This document shows, piece after piece, positions 15,044 to 22,549 of a DNA stretch of 38,449 nt. The stretch covers positions 1 to 38,449 of the forward strand of contig DATHDS010000009.1 in assembly GCA_035318925.1 (NCBI GenBank), read 5' to 3'. Within the stretch, counting starts at the first letter, position 1, and each line of letters begins with the position of its first letter. Source of the stretch: VAXT01 sp035318925 (lineage in GTDB: Bacteria; Actinomycetota; Thermoleophilia; Gaiellales; Gaiellaceae). The position numbers and the translations under genes are program-made. A model generated the notes under the pieces. That model worked only from the letters and a program-made list of their open reading frames with translations, was not told the DNA's origin and ran no database searches.

Positions 15044-15727
15044 CGGAGTAGGAGGCCGCAAACGGAGCCGACCGAGCAGAACCGGAAGGCGTGGGACGAG
15101 GTCCACCGCAGCCGGACCAAGGCAATGTCCGGGCAGCTCGGCATCCCCGAGCAGATCCGCGAGCTCCTGCCCGACATCGAGGGCCGGCACGTCCTCCATC
15201 TCCAGTGCGCGACCGGCGAGTCGACGGCACAGCTCGTCGAGCTCGGCGCGCTCGTCAGCGCGGTCGACATCTCCACCGAGGCCCTCGAGCTCGCCCGCGA
15301 GCACGCACCCGACGTCGCATACGTCCACGCCGACGTGCACGACCTGCCGCTCGAGCTCCGCCGCGGGCGCTTCGATCTCGTCTACACCGGCGGCGGAGTC
15401 CTGATCTGGCTCCAAGACCTCGGCGCCTGGGCGACCGGAATCGCCTCGGCGCTCAAGCCCGGCGGAACGCTCTTGTTGTACGACAGCCATCCGGTCAGCA
15501 GGTGCCTCGATCCGCTCGGCCACTGGCGCGACGACTACTTCGACGAAAGCCCGGGTGCGAGTGAGGACGACGAGCGGCACTGGCAGCTCGGTCAGATCGT
15601 CGCTGCGGTGACCGCGGCAGGGCTCGTCATCACCCGCCTCGTCGAGTTCCAGACCCTCCACAAGTGGCTCCAGAGGGACCGCCGGGTTCCGTGGGACTTC
15701 GCCCTGATCGCCGAGAAGCGCGCATGA
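15035..15727 (+). CDS. Class I SAM-dependent methyltransferase, start uncertain
   Basis: The protein has a SAM-binding Rossmann core: motif I as VLHLQCATGESTAQL, motif II acidic residue in VSAVDIS, then DVHDLPL and a late FDLVYTGGGV / LKPGGTLLLYDSH region. The substrate is unknown. The coordinates use the only conventional upstream start, TTG 15035, which lies inside the 25-bp palindrome and ahead of a perfect AGGAGG (15050-15055). That ribosome site points instead to the in-frame codon at 15062, which is ACG, giving a protein starting TEPTEQNRKAWDEV, the natural beginning for such an enzyme. The next ATG (15125) would cut into the conserved N-terminal helix. So this may be an ACG-initiated gene or one with a damaged start codon. 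Confidence 0.75.
   Translation: MQSRSRRPQTEPTEQNRKAWDEVHRSRTKAMSGQLGIPEQIRELLPDIEGRHVLHLQCATGESTAQLVELGALVSAVDISTEALELAREHAPDVAYVHADVHDLPLELRRGRFDLVYTGGGVLIWLQDLGAWATGIASALKPGGTLLLYDSHPVSRCLDPLGHWRDDYFDESPGASEDDERHWQLGQIVAAVTAAGLVITRLVEFQTLHKWLQRDRRVPWDFALIAEKRA
15050..15055 (+). promoter_or_regulatory. AGGAGG ribosome site pointing to an ACG codon
   Basis: A perfect AGGAGG ends 6 nt before ACG at 15062, which is in frame with the methyltransferase. No ATG, GTG or TTG stands at the expected distance. Confidence 0.6.
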
Positions 15728-15811
15728 GCGAGCCCGCCAAGTGCTTCTGGTGGCAGAAGCCGCGCCATCGGCGAGGTTAGGTCGCGCAGTTGATCGGGCA
15801 GGAGAAATCCG

Positions 15812-16273
15812 ATGGGACCCGGCGGACGGGCCGCCTCCTCCTCCATAGACCCGCAGCTCCGCAACGCGCGATCCGGTGACTCCGTCGCCGTCGCGGGGCT
15901 GCTCGGCGAGCTTGGCTACCCCACGAGCGCCGGGCAGGCGGCGGAGCGGATCGCGACGATCGAGGGCGACCCCGCGACGCACCTGATCGTGGCCGAGGTC
16001 GAAGGCGACGTCGCAGGCTTCGTCGCGCTCCACGTCCAGAACCTCGTCGAGCGCGACGAGCCCGGCTGCGAGGTCGCGGGTCTGGTGGTCGGCAAGCGCT
16101 TCCGCCGGCAGGGCATCGGCGAAGCGCTGATGGAGGCCGTCGAGAGCGAAGCGCGCCGGCGCGGAGGCACGCACCTCGTCCTGAACACGGCCCATCGCCG
16201 CGCGGACGCGCACGCCTTCTACGAGGCGCTCGGCTACGAGCACACGGGCCGGCGCTATATGAAGGAGCTTTAG
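15812..16273 (+). CDS. GNAT-family N-acetyltransferase
   Basis: This 153-residue protein spans a complete GNAT fold: the N-terminal helix region RNARSGDSVAVAGLLGELGY, strand 4 with the acetyl-CoA motif VAGLVVGKRFRRQGIGEALM (V-x-x-x-R-x-x-G-x-G), and the C-terminal AHAFYEALGYEHTGRRYMKE typical of the family. It transfers an acetyl group from acetyl-CoA to an unknown amine. The ATG at 15812 has AGGAGA upstream. The 84 nt before it holds an 18-codon frame starting at the methyltransferase stop (ATGA) that I do not trust as a gene. The 166-bp palindromic repeat begins 3 nt after its stop. Confidence 0.85.
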   Translation: MGPGGRAASSSIDPQLRNARSGDSVAVAGLLGELGYPTSAGQAAERIATIEGDPATHLIVAEVEGDVAGFVALHVQNLVERDEPGCEVAGLVVGKRFRRQGIGEALMEAVESEARRRGGTHLVLNTAHRRADAHAFYEALGYEHTGRRYMKEL

Positions 16274-16275
16274 TT

Positions 16276-16441
16276 TAGGAGGCTTTGACGAAATATGGCT
16301 GAGCCGCTGGGCCGCGCTGCTCGCCCCGAGGCCGGGTCCTCACTCGCCCCGGTAGTGATGACTACCGGGGCTCCCTGCGTCCGCGGCCTCGGAACGAGCA
16401 TCGCACCCCAGCGACGAGCAATATCCCGCCAAAGCCTCCTA
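16276..16441. repeat. 166-bp palindromic repeat element, copy 2
   Basis: This is the second copy of the element at 13821-13985. The outer arms are a perfect 12-bp inverted repeat, TAGGAGGCTTTG with its complement (16276-16287 with 16430-16441), unrelated in sequence to the arms of copy 1. The centre is CCCCGGTAGT and ACTACCGGGG around GATG (16347-16370): an A-T pair of copy 1 is a G-C pair here. The interior is about 90 percent identical. It sits between convergent genes, starting 3 nt after the GNAT stop, and supplies the stop codon of the M32 gene on the other strand. It could serve both as terminator. Confidence 0.8.
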
Positions 16442-17974
16442 GACCGTCGCGCCGGTCTCGACGGGCAGGCCGTAGATCTCGCCCAGCTTCTCCCGCAGGT
16501 AGCGCAGGTACGGGGCCGGGTCCATCGGGCCGCCTACGATCCGGTCGAGCGTCTCCTTCGATGTGTACTTGCGCCCGTGACGGTGCAGATTCTCGCGGAG
16601 CCAGTTGCCCAGCTCGCCGAACTCGCCCTGCTCGAACTGGGTGTCGAGCTCGGGGATCTCCGCACGCAGTTGATCCCACAGCTGCACCGAGATCACATTG
16701 CCGAGCGCATACGTCGGGAAGTAGCCGATCGCGCCGCCCGACCAGTGGACGTCCTGAAGGACTCCGTGAGCGTCGTCGGGCACCTCGATTCCGAGGTACT
16801 CCGCCATGCGCGCGTTCCACGCTTCGGGCAGGTCTTCGAGCGCCAGCTCGCCGGAGAGGATCTCCTGCTCCAGCTCGAAGCGCAGGATGATGTGCAGGTT
16901 GTAGGTGGCCTCGTCCGCCTCGACCCGGATGAGCGAGGGCTGCACCTTGTTGATCGCCCCGTAGTACGCGTCGAGGTCGACGTTGCCGAACTGGCCCGGG
17001 AATGCCTTCTGCAGCTTGGGATAGAAGAAGCGCCAGGCGGGCAGCCCCCGGCCGACGAGGTTCTCCCACATGCGGCTCTGCGACTCGTGCAGGCTCATCG
17101 ACGTGACCGACGAGAGCGCGGTCCGCTCGAGGGCCGGATCGACCCCGGCCTCGTAGAAGCCGTGCCCGAACTCGTGGATGCTGGCGAAGAGGCTGACGGC
17201 CAGGAGCTCCTCGTCGTAGCGCGTCGTCAGGCGGATGTCCGTCGTGCCCGCGCTCGTCGCAAACGGATGAACCGTCGGATCGAGCCGCCAGGACTCGTGG
17301 TCGAAGCCGAACCGTTCCAGCATCACGAGCGCGAAGTCGCGCTGCTGCTCGATCGGAATCTCTCCGTGCAGGCTCGAATCGTCGACCCGGTCGGCGTGCT
17401 CGGCGATCTCCGCGATCAGCGGAACGAGGCCGGTCTTGAGCTCGTCGAAGACCTCGCGCACCGCATCGGTCTTGAGGCCTTCGTCGAAGTCGTCCAGCAG
17501 GACGTCGTACGCGTTCTCGTAGCCCATGCCCTCGAAGCACTCGATGTACCGGTGCTGCAGCTCGACGTTCTTCTTCAGATAGGGGAGGAAGATCGAGAAG
17601 TCCGACTTTTCGCGCGCTTCGACCCAGGCCGCGAGCGCGATCGCCCCGGAACGGGTCAACTCGGCCCGCAGGTCGGAGGGGACGCGCTTCGCCTTCTCGT
17701 AGTCGCGGCGCGTGATGCGGATCAGGGATGCCTCGTCCGAGTCGGAGTCCAGCCCCTCCTCGTAGCCCCGGAGGTCTTCGAGCAGCGTGCCGATCTCGTC
17801 GTCGATGAACAGGTCGTGCGACAGATGGTCGATCGTCCCGAGTTGCTCGGCCCGCAGTGGACCGGCCTTCGGCGGCATCTTCGTGTGCTGGTCCCAGCCG
17901 AGGATGGCCCTCGCCATTCGCAGGTCGTGGATGCTGGCGAGGCGCGTCTTGAGCTCTTCGTACTTCTCGGTCAC
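16439..17974 (-). CDS. Carboxypeptidase, peptidase family M32 (Taq-type)
   Basis: This 511-residue enzyme is the normal length for M32 metallocarboxypeptidases, which remove C-terminal amino acids with broad specificity. The active-site motif HEFGH (about residue 265) is followed by the FYEAGVDP and LHESQSRMWENLVGR segments, which carry the conserved glutamate and arginine of this family. DIRLTTRY and YNLHIILRFELE are further signatures. It has no signal peptide, so it is cytosolic. The GTG start at 17974 is preceded by GGAGGAACC, a proper ribosome site. It follows the glycosidase-like gene by 36 nt, and its stop codon lies in the palindromic repeat. Confidence 0.92.
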   Translation of the reverse strand: MTEKYEELKTRLASIHDLRMARAILGWDQHTKMPPKAGPLRAEQLGTIDHLSHDLFIDDEIGTLLEDLRGYEEGLDSDSDEASLIRITRRDYEKAKRVPSDLRAELTRSGAIALAAWVEAREKSDFSIFLPYLKKNVELQHRYIECFEGMGYENAYDVLLDDFDEGLKTDAVREVFDELKTGLVPLIAEIAEHADRVDDSSLHGEIPIEQQRDFALVMLERFGFDHESWRLDPTVHPFATSAGTTDIRLTTRYDEELLAVSLFASIHEFGHGFYEAGVDPALERTALSSVTSMSLHESQSRMWENLVGRGLPAWRFFYPKLQKAFPGQFGNVDLDAYYGAINKVQPSLIRVEADEATYNLHIILRFELEQEILSGELALEDLPEAWNARMAEYLGIEVPDDAHGVLQDVHWSGGAIGYFPTYALGNVISVQLWDQLRAEIPELDTQFEQGEFGELGNWLRENLHRHGRKYTSKETLDRIVGGPMDPAPYLRYLREKLGEIYGLPVETGATV

Positions 17975-18010
17975 GGTTCCTCCGGACGTCGCTTGGCGCT
18001 CGGAGCCTAC

Positions 18011-19183
18011 TTATTTGAGGACTTCCTCCGTGTAGACGCCCCTGGGGTTCCAGAGCAGGAAGCCCTTAGCGTGGTACCTGCGCGCAGCTTCGATCTGGGC
18101 GCGCACCTGCTCGGGCGGGCGCCTGGCGCTCGTCAGCGAGAAGTCCTCCAGCCACGGGATCAACATCGCTTTCCGGCCGAGCAGCGCATTCCGGAAGTCC
18201 TGGAGCGAGAGCGCGACCGTTCGGCCGGGGGTTGCGCTCGGGTGGGGCAGGTTGAACTCCCCGGGGTTGTAGTGCGATGGGTAGACCATCGGGTACACCG
18301 CGTCCACGTACTTCGCGAGCCGCCCCGGCACCTGGCCGATGCCGAGGTCGTGAGTGGCCGAAAGCCCGAAGACGTCCACCGACACCCGCACGCCGAGCGG
18401 CCTGAGCCGACTCGACGCATAGTGGACGAAGCGGGTGATCGTCCAACCCATCGGCTCGGCGACCTTGTGCGAGAAGAGCGCCGACTCGATCGGGCCGTCG
18501 CTCGGGAAGCGCACGTAGTCGAACTGGATCTCGTCGAAGCCCGCGCGGGCGGCAGCCTTCGCGACTGCGACGTTGTAGTCCCAGACGCGGCGGTCGTACG
18601 GGTTTGCCCAGCCAAGCCCTGCGTTGTTCTGCCAGACCGAGCCGTCACTCGTCCGGATCGCCAGGTCCGGCCGCGCGGCCGTCAGTGTCGGGTCTTCGAA
18701 GACGACGACCCGTCCGATGAGGTAGACGCCTGCCGCGTGCGCCCTCGCCGCGACCACCCTGGCCTTGTAGTAGCGCTGCGCGGCTCCGATCTTGCGGGCA
18801 AGGCTCCCGGCCGGAAGCAGGAAGCCGACCTTCCCGTACTCGTCCTTTACGTCGAGCTCGACCGTGTTCAGGCCCGGGATCGCGAGGTACTGCTCGAACT
18901 TGCCGCGGAGCGAGGCGAGCCCCATCGTCACGTGCACGCCGCGCACCTCCTCCGGCATCGGTCGCGGGCCCGTGGGCTTCGCCCTCTTCTTCGCGGTTGC
19001 CGAGTGCCTCATTGCGCGTCCGCCGTGCGTGCCGATCATGGTCGCCCCGAGCGCGACGAGCGCCGCGGCGACGATCAGGACGGCCAGCGCAACCGTGCGG
19101 TGCCGCCGGCGGCGCTTGCGCGCCTCTTCCCGTCGGGCGCGGTAACGCTCGTTCGGCGGAGCAGGCTCGGACTCGGGCAGCAC
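18011..19183 (-). CDS. Membrane-anchored glycosidase-like protein (DUF4015 type)
   Basis: This 390-residue protein has a basic cytosolic N-terminus (RYRARREEARKRRRRHR), one transmembrane helix (VALAVLIVAAALVALGA, about 31-47), then an extracytoplasmic domain. That domain begins RGVHVTMGLASLRGKFEQYL and includes LNTVELDVKDEYG, GVYLIGRVVVFEDP, FDEIQFDYVRFPSDG and VSVDVFGLSA, the order of a TIM-barrel putative glycoside hydrolase of the DUF4015 family. The D-Y-V-R-F-P segment probably contains catalytic or substrate-binding acidic residues. Substrate is unknown; a cell-wall or exopolysaccharide glycan is plausible. The GTG start lies 9 nt after TAGGTT. It is 75 nt downstream of proline dehydrogenase. 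Confidence 0.75.
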   Translation of the reverse strand: MLPESEPAPPNERYRARREEARKRRRRHRTVALAVLIVAAALVALGATMIGTHGGRAMRHSATAKKRAKPTGPRPMPEEVRGVHVTMGLASLRGKFEQYLAIPGLNTVELDVKDEYGKVGFLLPAGSLARKIGAAQRYYKARVVAARAHAAGVYLIGRVVVFEDPTLTAARPDLAIRTSDGSVWQNNAGLGWANPYDRRVWDYNVAVAKAAARAGFDEIQFDYVRFPSDGPIESALFSHKVAEPMGWTITRFVHYASSRLRPLGVRVSVDVFGLSATHDLGIGQVPGRLAKYVDAVYPMVYPSHYNPGEFNLPHPSATPGRTVALSLQDFRNALLGRKAMLIPWLEDFSLTSARRPPEQVRAQIEAARRYHAKGFLLWNPRGVYTEEVLK

Positions 19184-19258
19184 GCTGTGGAAAACCTAAG
19201 TGGGCCTGGGCATTCCCGCAACCGTCCATTCCGCCGAGAGGTCGCCGTCAGGGCCACC

Positions 19259-20179
19259 TCACCGCCCGTTTGCGCCGAAGAGGCGGTTGACCGTGTCGGC
19301 CGCGATGTAGCCCGCCATCTTCGGGTTCTCCTGGAGCCGCCGCACCGAGTAGCTGTACCAGTGGTCGCCGAACGGCACGTAGATCCGCAGGCGATGGCCT
19401 TCGCGCACGAGCCGGTCGCCCAGGGGCTCGCTGACCCCGAGCAGCATCTGGAGCTCGTACCTGTCGCGAGCGAGGCCGTGCTCGGCGACGAGGCGCAGCC
19501 CCTCGGAGATCAGCCACCTGTCGTGCGTCGCGATCCCCACGTACGACCCCATCCGGAGCAGTTCGGCGAGGGCGAGGACGAAGTTCTGGCGCACGGCGTC
19601 GAAATCGCGGAACGCGATCAGCGGCGGCTCGACGTAGATGCCCTTGCACAGGCGGACGTTCGGCTTGTACGGCGCGAGCGCCCGGATGTCCCTGATCGTC
19701 CTGCGTAGGTACGCCTGGAGGACGACGCCGACGTTGTCGAGCCCGGCCTCGCGCAGCTCGCCGTACATGCGCAGCGTGTCGGTCGTGCAGCTCGAGTCCT
19801 CCATGTCGATCCGGACGAAGTTGCCGCTCTCCGCTGCATGGCGGACGACCGTCTCGAGGTTCGTGCGGCAGAGCTCGTACCCGAGCTTGAGCCCCAGCGC
19901 GGTCAGCTTGACGCTGACGTTCGAGTCGAGCTGCTTCTGCTCGATGGCCTCGAAGACGTCGTGGTAGGCGCGGACGATCTCGAGCGCCTCCTCACGGCCG
20001 CGGATCTCCTCTCCGAGGACGTCGATGGTCGCCGCCTTGCCCTCTTCGTTCAGACGCTTGACGACGCGGCAGGCGTCCGCGAGGTCGGTCCCCGCGATGT
20101 AGCGCTCCGAGATCCTGCGGACGATCGACCGGGGGACGGCTGGAAGAACCCGGACGATGGCGCGATCGATGAGAGCCAA
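19259..20179 (-). CDS. Proline dehydrogenase (monofunctional)
   Basis: This FAD enzyme oxidises proline to delta-1-pyrroline-5-carboxylate. The conserved domain runs from NVSVKLTALGLKLGY through VRIDMEDSSCTTDTL, GVVLQAYLRRT and VRLCKGIYVEPP to the C-terminal FGDHWYSYSVRRLQENP, where the paired arginines bind the proline carboxylate. At 306 residues from a TTG at 20179 it matches the short monofunctional enzymes of Thermus and actinobacteria; there is no P5C dehydrogenase domain in the window. Longer in-frame extensions upstream are low-complexity and run through the leader of the divergent gene. TACAAT lies 10 nt before this TTG and may be its -10. Confidence 0.88.
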   Translation of the reverse strand: MALIDRAIVRVLPAVPRSIVRRISERYIAGTDLADACRVVKRLNEEGKAATIDVLGEEIRGREEALEIVRAYHDVFEAIEQKQLDSNVSVKLTALGLKLGYELCRTNLETVVRHAAESGNFVRIDMEDSSCTTDTLRMYGELREAGLDNVGVVLQAYLRRTIRDIRALAPYKPNVRLCKGIYVEPPLIAFRDFDAVRQNFVLALAELLRMGSYVGIATHDRWLISEGLRLVAEHGLARDRYELQMLLGVSEPLGDRLVREGHRLRIYVPFGDHWYSYSVRRLQENPKMAGYIAADTVNRLFGANGR

Positions 20180-20217
20180 GGGCCAGGCGATTGTAGTTGT
20201 GGCCGCACTTGACGAAA

Positions 20218-20281
20218 TCCCCCTAGTGGCGCAAGACCGAAGTAGGAAGGCGAGCGGGAAAACACCCGGAGGGGGAGCTTT
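20218..20281 (+). promoter_or_regulatory. Structured leader that pairs with the ribosome site of the MauE-like gene
   Basis: TCCCCCT (20218-20224) is exactly complementary to AGGGGGA (20270-20276), which is the Shine-Dalgarno region 5 nt before the TTG start at 20282. Between them, CGGG and CCCG (20255-20268) form a small hairpin around AAAACA, and GGCGCAAGACCGAAGTAGG remains as a purine-rich internal region. The layout could hide or expose the ribosome site, as in a riboswitch or RNA thermometer. It does not match any riboswitch class I know. Confidence 0.4.
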
Positions 20282-20531
20282 TTGGCGTCTGTAGTCACGT
20301 ACTTCGTGTTCCGCACGAGCCTGGGAGCGGTCTGCCTGCTGGCCGGGCTCGAGAAGGCGCGGGCGCCGCGCAACTTCTTCGAGGGCGTGCGCCAGTACCG
20401 GCTCGTGCCGAAGCGGCTCGCGCCGGTCGTCGGCGGCGGGCTGATCGCGGTAGAGCTCGGGCTCGGCGCGCTCCTCCTCAGCGGGCTCGTCCCGACCGTC
20501 GCCGCCGTCGGGCGCTGGCGCGCCGCATTCA
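20282..20531 (+). pseudogene. 3'-truncated MauE/DoxX-like membrane protein
   Basis: From a TTG with a strong GGAGGGGG site, the frame gives a normal MauE-type N-terminus: YFVFRTSLGAVCLLAGLEKA, then a soluble NFFEGVRQYRLVPKRLAP loop and a second helix GGLIAVELGLGALLLSGLV. Complete members have about four helices and 130-170 residues and serve in thiol/disulphide or respiratory-chain maturation. Here family likeness stops after about 82 residues at RWRAAF; the frame then runs on antisense through the GNAT gene as an arginine-rich nonsense tail to 20752. The break falls exactly at the end of the GNAT gene, so the second half seems to have been removed when that gene arrived or by deletion. Confidence 0.6.
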
Positions 20532-21545
20532 AATCGAGTCGTGGTCGCCGGGCACAAGTTCCCATCGCAGGGGATCGGTCGTACCTCGTTGGGCACGAAG
20601 CTCCCGTAGCGCCCCGGCGGGATTCTCGAACACGAGGAACCGCGGCAGGTAGGGGCCGCGCCTTAGCCGGCGCTGGATCGCCTGGTAGCGAGGCGAGAAG
20701 CCGAGTGACGCCAGCCCTCGTTGCTCCGGCCCCGATGGGCGCACCCAGGTAATCGCCACGCGCGCACCCCGGGACCGCAGTCGCCGGAGTGCGTGGTACA
20801 CGAGGAAGGCGGCGGCCGGGTCGGAGCCCGGCAGCACCTGGAGGTCGAGGACATACCCGCGAGCGAGCCTCTTGGTTGCGTCCACGGAAATCACGCAGTA
20901 CCCACGGATCTCTCCGTCCCGCTCGCAGACGAGCGTCTCGTACGCCCGAGTGGGATGCTCGAAGAAACGCCACTGGAGATAGTCGGCGTCGCGCACAACG
21001 GTGAGCTCCGAGTCTCTCCCGGCATTCGAGAAAGCGTCGAACCGGGAGTCGAAGCTCGTTGCCGTCTCGAGGGCGAGACCCTCGAACCTGCGCCGTCTCC
21101 GTGCGCCGATCAGCAGCGGGCGATGCACCGAGAAGACGGTCAGGCGAGGCTCGAAGCCGACCCTGATCTGCCCGCGGAATGCGGCCTCGACCGGGAAGGC
21201 AAAGACGAGCGCCAGCTCGCCGGTGGCGTCGTCGTCCATCGCAGTTCGCGCCAAATCGGTGAACACACCGTGCCCACGGTAGTCAGGGTGGACGGCCGCA
21301 TCGACGGACTGCGCGGCGAGAAACGTCGTCTCGCCCCACCGAACCTGGACGGGGTTCCAGATGTAGCAACCCGCGATCCGGCCGTCGTCGTCACCCACCC
21401 AGATCCGCCCCGGGCCGCACGGGTTCCGCTCGAACTTCCACTCCCAGTAGGCCTCGGCCCAGTCGCCCTGCCAGTCGTCGATGCTCTTACGGAGAACCGA
21501 GATCACCGCTGCCTTGTCCTCGGGCCGAAACCGTCGGGAGATCAT
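20529..21545 (-). CDS. GNAT-superfamily acetyltransferase, two-lobed
   Basis: This 338-residue protein starts MISRRFRPEDKAAVISVLRK. Its first half contains a GNAT acetyl-CoA segment, SVDAAVHPDYRGHGVFTDLA (V-x-P-x-x-R-G-x-G, about residues 80-99). The second half has DADYLQWRFFEHP, a common motif in large GNAT-like proteins, and a second lobe around YVLDLQVLPG and FLVYHALRRLRSRGARVAITW. It resembles uncharacterised acetyltransferases found near surface-polysaccharide genes. The ATG at 21545 is chosen because the conserved region starts there; the in-frame extension to 21617 overlaps the preceding gene. It is probably cotranscribed with the 97-residue gene 37 nt upstream. Its 3' end marks the breakpoint in the MauE-like gene. 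Confidence 0.78.
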   Translation of the reverse strand: MISRRFRPEDKAAVISVLRKSIDDWQGDWAEAYWEWKFERNPCGPGRIWVGDDDGRIAGCYIWNPVQVRWGETTFLAAQSVDAAVHPDYRGHGVFTDLARTAMDDDATGELALVFAFPVEAAFRGQIRVGFEPRLTVFSVHRPLLIGARRRRRFEGLALETATSFDSRFDAFSNAGRDSELTVVRDADYLQWRFFEHPTRAYETLVCERDGEIRGYCVISVDATKRLARGYVLDLQVLPGSDPAAAFLVYHALRRLRSRGARVAITWVRPSGPEQRGLASLGFSPRYQAIQRRLRRGPYLPRFLVFENPAGALRELRAQRGTTDPLRWELVPGDHDSI

Positions 21546-21582
21546 CCCCGCGTCGATGTCTGGCCCGTTGCCCGCACGCGCA

Positions 21583-21876
21583 CTACCCTTCGCGCATGAA
21601 TCCCTGGCGGGCTGCACTGACGAGGGCGACCGCCTCGGGGAAGAGGACCCTCATCGCGTCGCGGAGGGCGATCGCCTGCTCGTCGGGGCCGCCTTCAACG
21701 TCCATCCGGCGCAGAGCGGCCCCGGTCAGCTCGACGGCTGTGCTCAAGGTCAGCGTCGCGAACTGCTCGCGCTGAGCCTCGGCGACCGACTCCGCCTGGC
21801 GCGCTGCGAACTCCTGGAGGTTCTTCATGAGGTCCTCCGGGTCGCCTCCGAGCGGGAATCCGAATCCACCTTCCAC
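21583..21876 (-). CDS. 97-residue hypothetical protein
   Basis: A GTG at 21876 lies exactly 7 nt after TATCGT, the leaderless pattern seen across the window, and gives a 97-residue protein. It begins with a glycine-rich EGGFGFPLGGDPEDL and continues as amphipathic helices (MKNLQEFAARQAESVAEAQR, LSTAVELTGAALRRMDVEGG), ending RQGFMREG. No signal peptide, membrane helix or known domain is apparent. The frame extends further upstream, but that part is proline- and glycine-rich and unsupported by any ribosome site. It precedes the GNAT gene on the same strand. I do not recognise the family. Confidence 0.6.
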   Translation of the reverse strand: MEGGFGFPLGGDPEDLMKNLQEFAARQAESVAEAQREQFATLTLSTAVELTGAALRRMDVEGGPDEQAIALRDAMRVLFPEAVALVSAARQGFMREG

Positions 21877-21883
21877 GAGGCCA

Positions 21884-21889
21884 ACGATA
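21884..21889 (-). promoter_or_regulatory. -10 box of the 97-residue gene
   Basis: TATCGT on the minus strand ends 7 nt before the GTG at 21876 and decides that start. Confidence 0.45.
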
Positions 21890-21973
21890 CCGACGCGGCC
21901 AGGGCCGGGCCCCGGACAAGTTTCGGGCGGACCTGGCCAGGGCGAGGCCCTGGACGTGGCTCCAGCGGCGCCC

Positions 21974-22537
21974 TCAGTCGAGTGGGAGCTTGTAGTTCGA
22001 CTCGACGTCGTGGGCAAGCTCCTCGACGGTGCCCAGGCCGCTCTGCATCGCCTCGGCGAACGGCGAGCCCGACGACGGGCCGAGAGCGTCTTCGAGCCGC
22101 CTCGTCGCAGCGCCGACCCGGTCGAGATAGGCCGGCTCGGCCAGGCGAGGCGGGGCGCCGATCGCCTGCTCGAGGGCGAGCGCCGCGTCCTCGGCCTCTT
22201 CGATGCCCGGTGGATTCTCGGTCAGCCTGAGCGCCACCAGCCGCGCACGGAGCTCTCCCAGCTCTCCCCCGCCCGCGCTCTCCTCGGCCAGTTCACACAT
22301 GGCCGTGATCGACACGGTCCGACGGACGGCGTCGCGGCCCGTCAACGGCTCCCCGCGATCGTCCAGGACGAGCCACGTCCGCTCCTCGCCGGCCGTGAAG
22401 GCGCAGAGATACGTGCGCTCGCCTTGCTCGGGCTCGGCCGGGACGACGCCAATGAGCTTCTCGCCGGCCCCGGCAAAACGCTCGGCGGCGGCTGCGGCAC
22501 GTTCGAGATCGTCCCGGAGCGCCACGGCGGCAAGCAT
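21974..22537 (-). CDS. 187-residue hypothetical protein
   Basis: From ATG 22537 the protein begins MLAAVALRDDLERAAAAAER and continues with a compact domain containing GVVPAEPEQGERTYLCAF and TWLVLDDRGEPLTGRDAVRR. A helical, acidic second half follows (LAEPAYLDRVGAATRRLEDA), ending ESNYKLPLD. The strand-rich first half and helical second half suggest a small globular protein; I recognise no family or catalytic motif. It starts only 12 bp from the divergent UbiE-like gene, so the two must share regulatory DNA. No ribosome site or TANNNT box is visible on this strand. Confidence 0.65.
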   Translation of the reverse strand: MLAAVALRDDLERAAAAAERFAGAGEKLIGVVPAEPEQGERTYLCAFTAGEERTWLVLDDRGEPLTGRDAVRRTVSITAMCELAEESAGGGELGELRARLVALRLTENPPGIEEAEDAALALEQAIGAPPRLAEPAYLDRVGAATRRLEDALGPSSGSPFAEAMQSGLGTVEELAHDVESNYKLPLD

Positions 22538-22542
22538 AGACT
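22537..22542 (+). promoter_or_regulatory. -10 box of the UbiE/MenG-like gene
   Basis: TAGACT ends 7 nt before the ATG at 22550. Its first base is the last base of the start codon region of the divergent gene, so the promoter overlaps that coding sequence. Confidence 0.5.
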
Positions 22543-22549
22543 CGGCGCC

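Noticed and set aside
15724..15780. 18-codon open frame starting at the methyltransferase stop (ATGA)
   Set aside because: Very short, no conserved feature, and the overlap alone is common by chance; no ribosome site of its own.
16295..19708. Plus-strand open frame of over 1100 codons
   Set aside because: Antisense to the M32, glycosidase-like and proline dehydrogenase genes, which have clear motifs; the long frame is a result of high third-position GC.
20213..20281. Known riboswitch class (cyclic di-GMP GEMM) upstream of the MauE-like gene
   Set aside because: GCGCAAG recalls part of GEMM, but the essential GGCAAACC and GAAA tetraloop parts are missing.
20532..20752. Continuation of the MauE-like frame to 20752
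   Set aside because: Arginine/glycine-rich and antisense to a well-supported GNAT gene; it shows no membrane helix.
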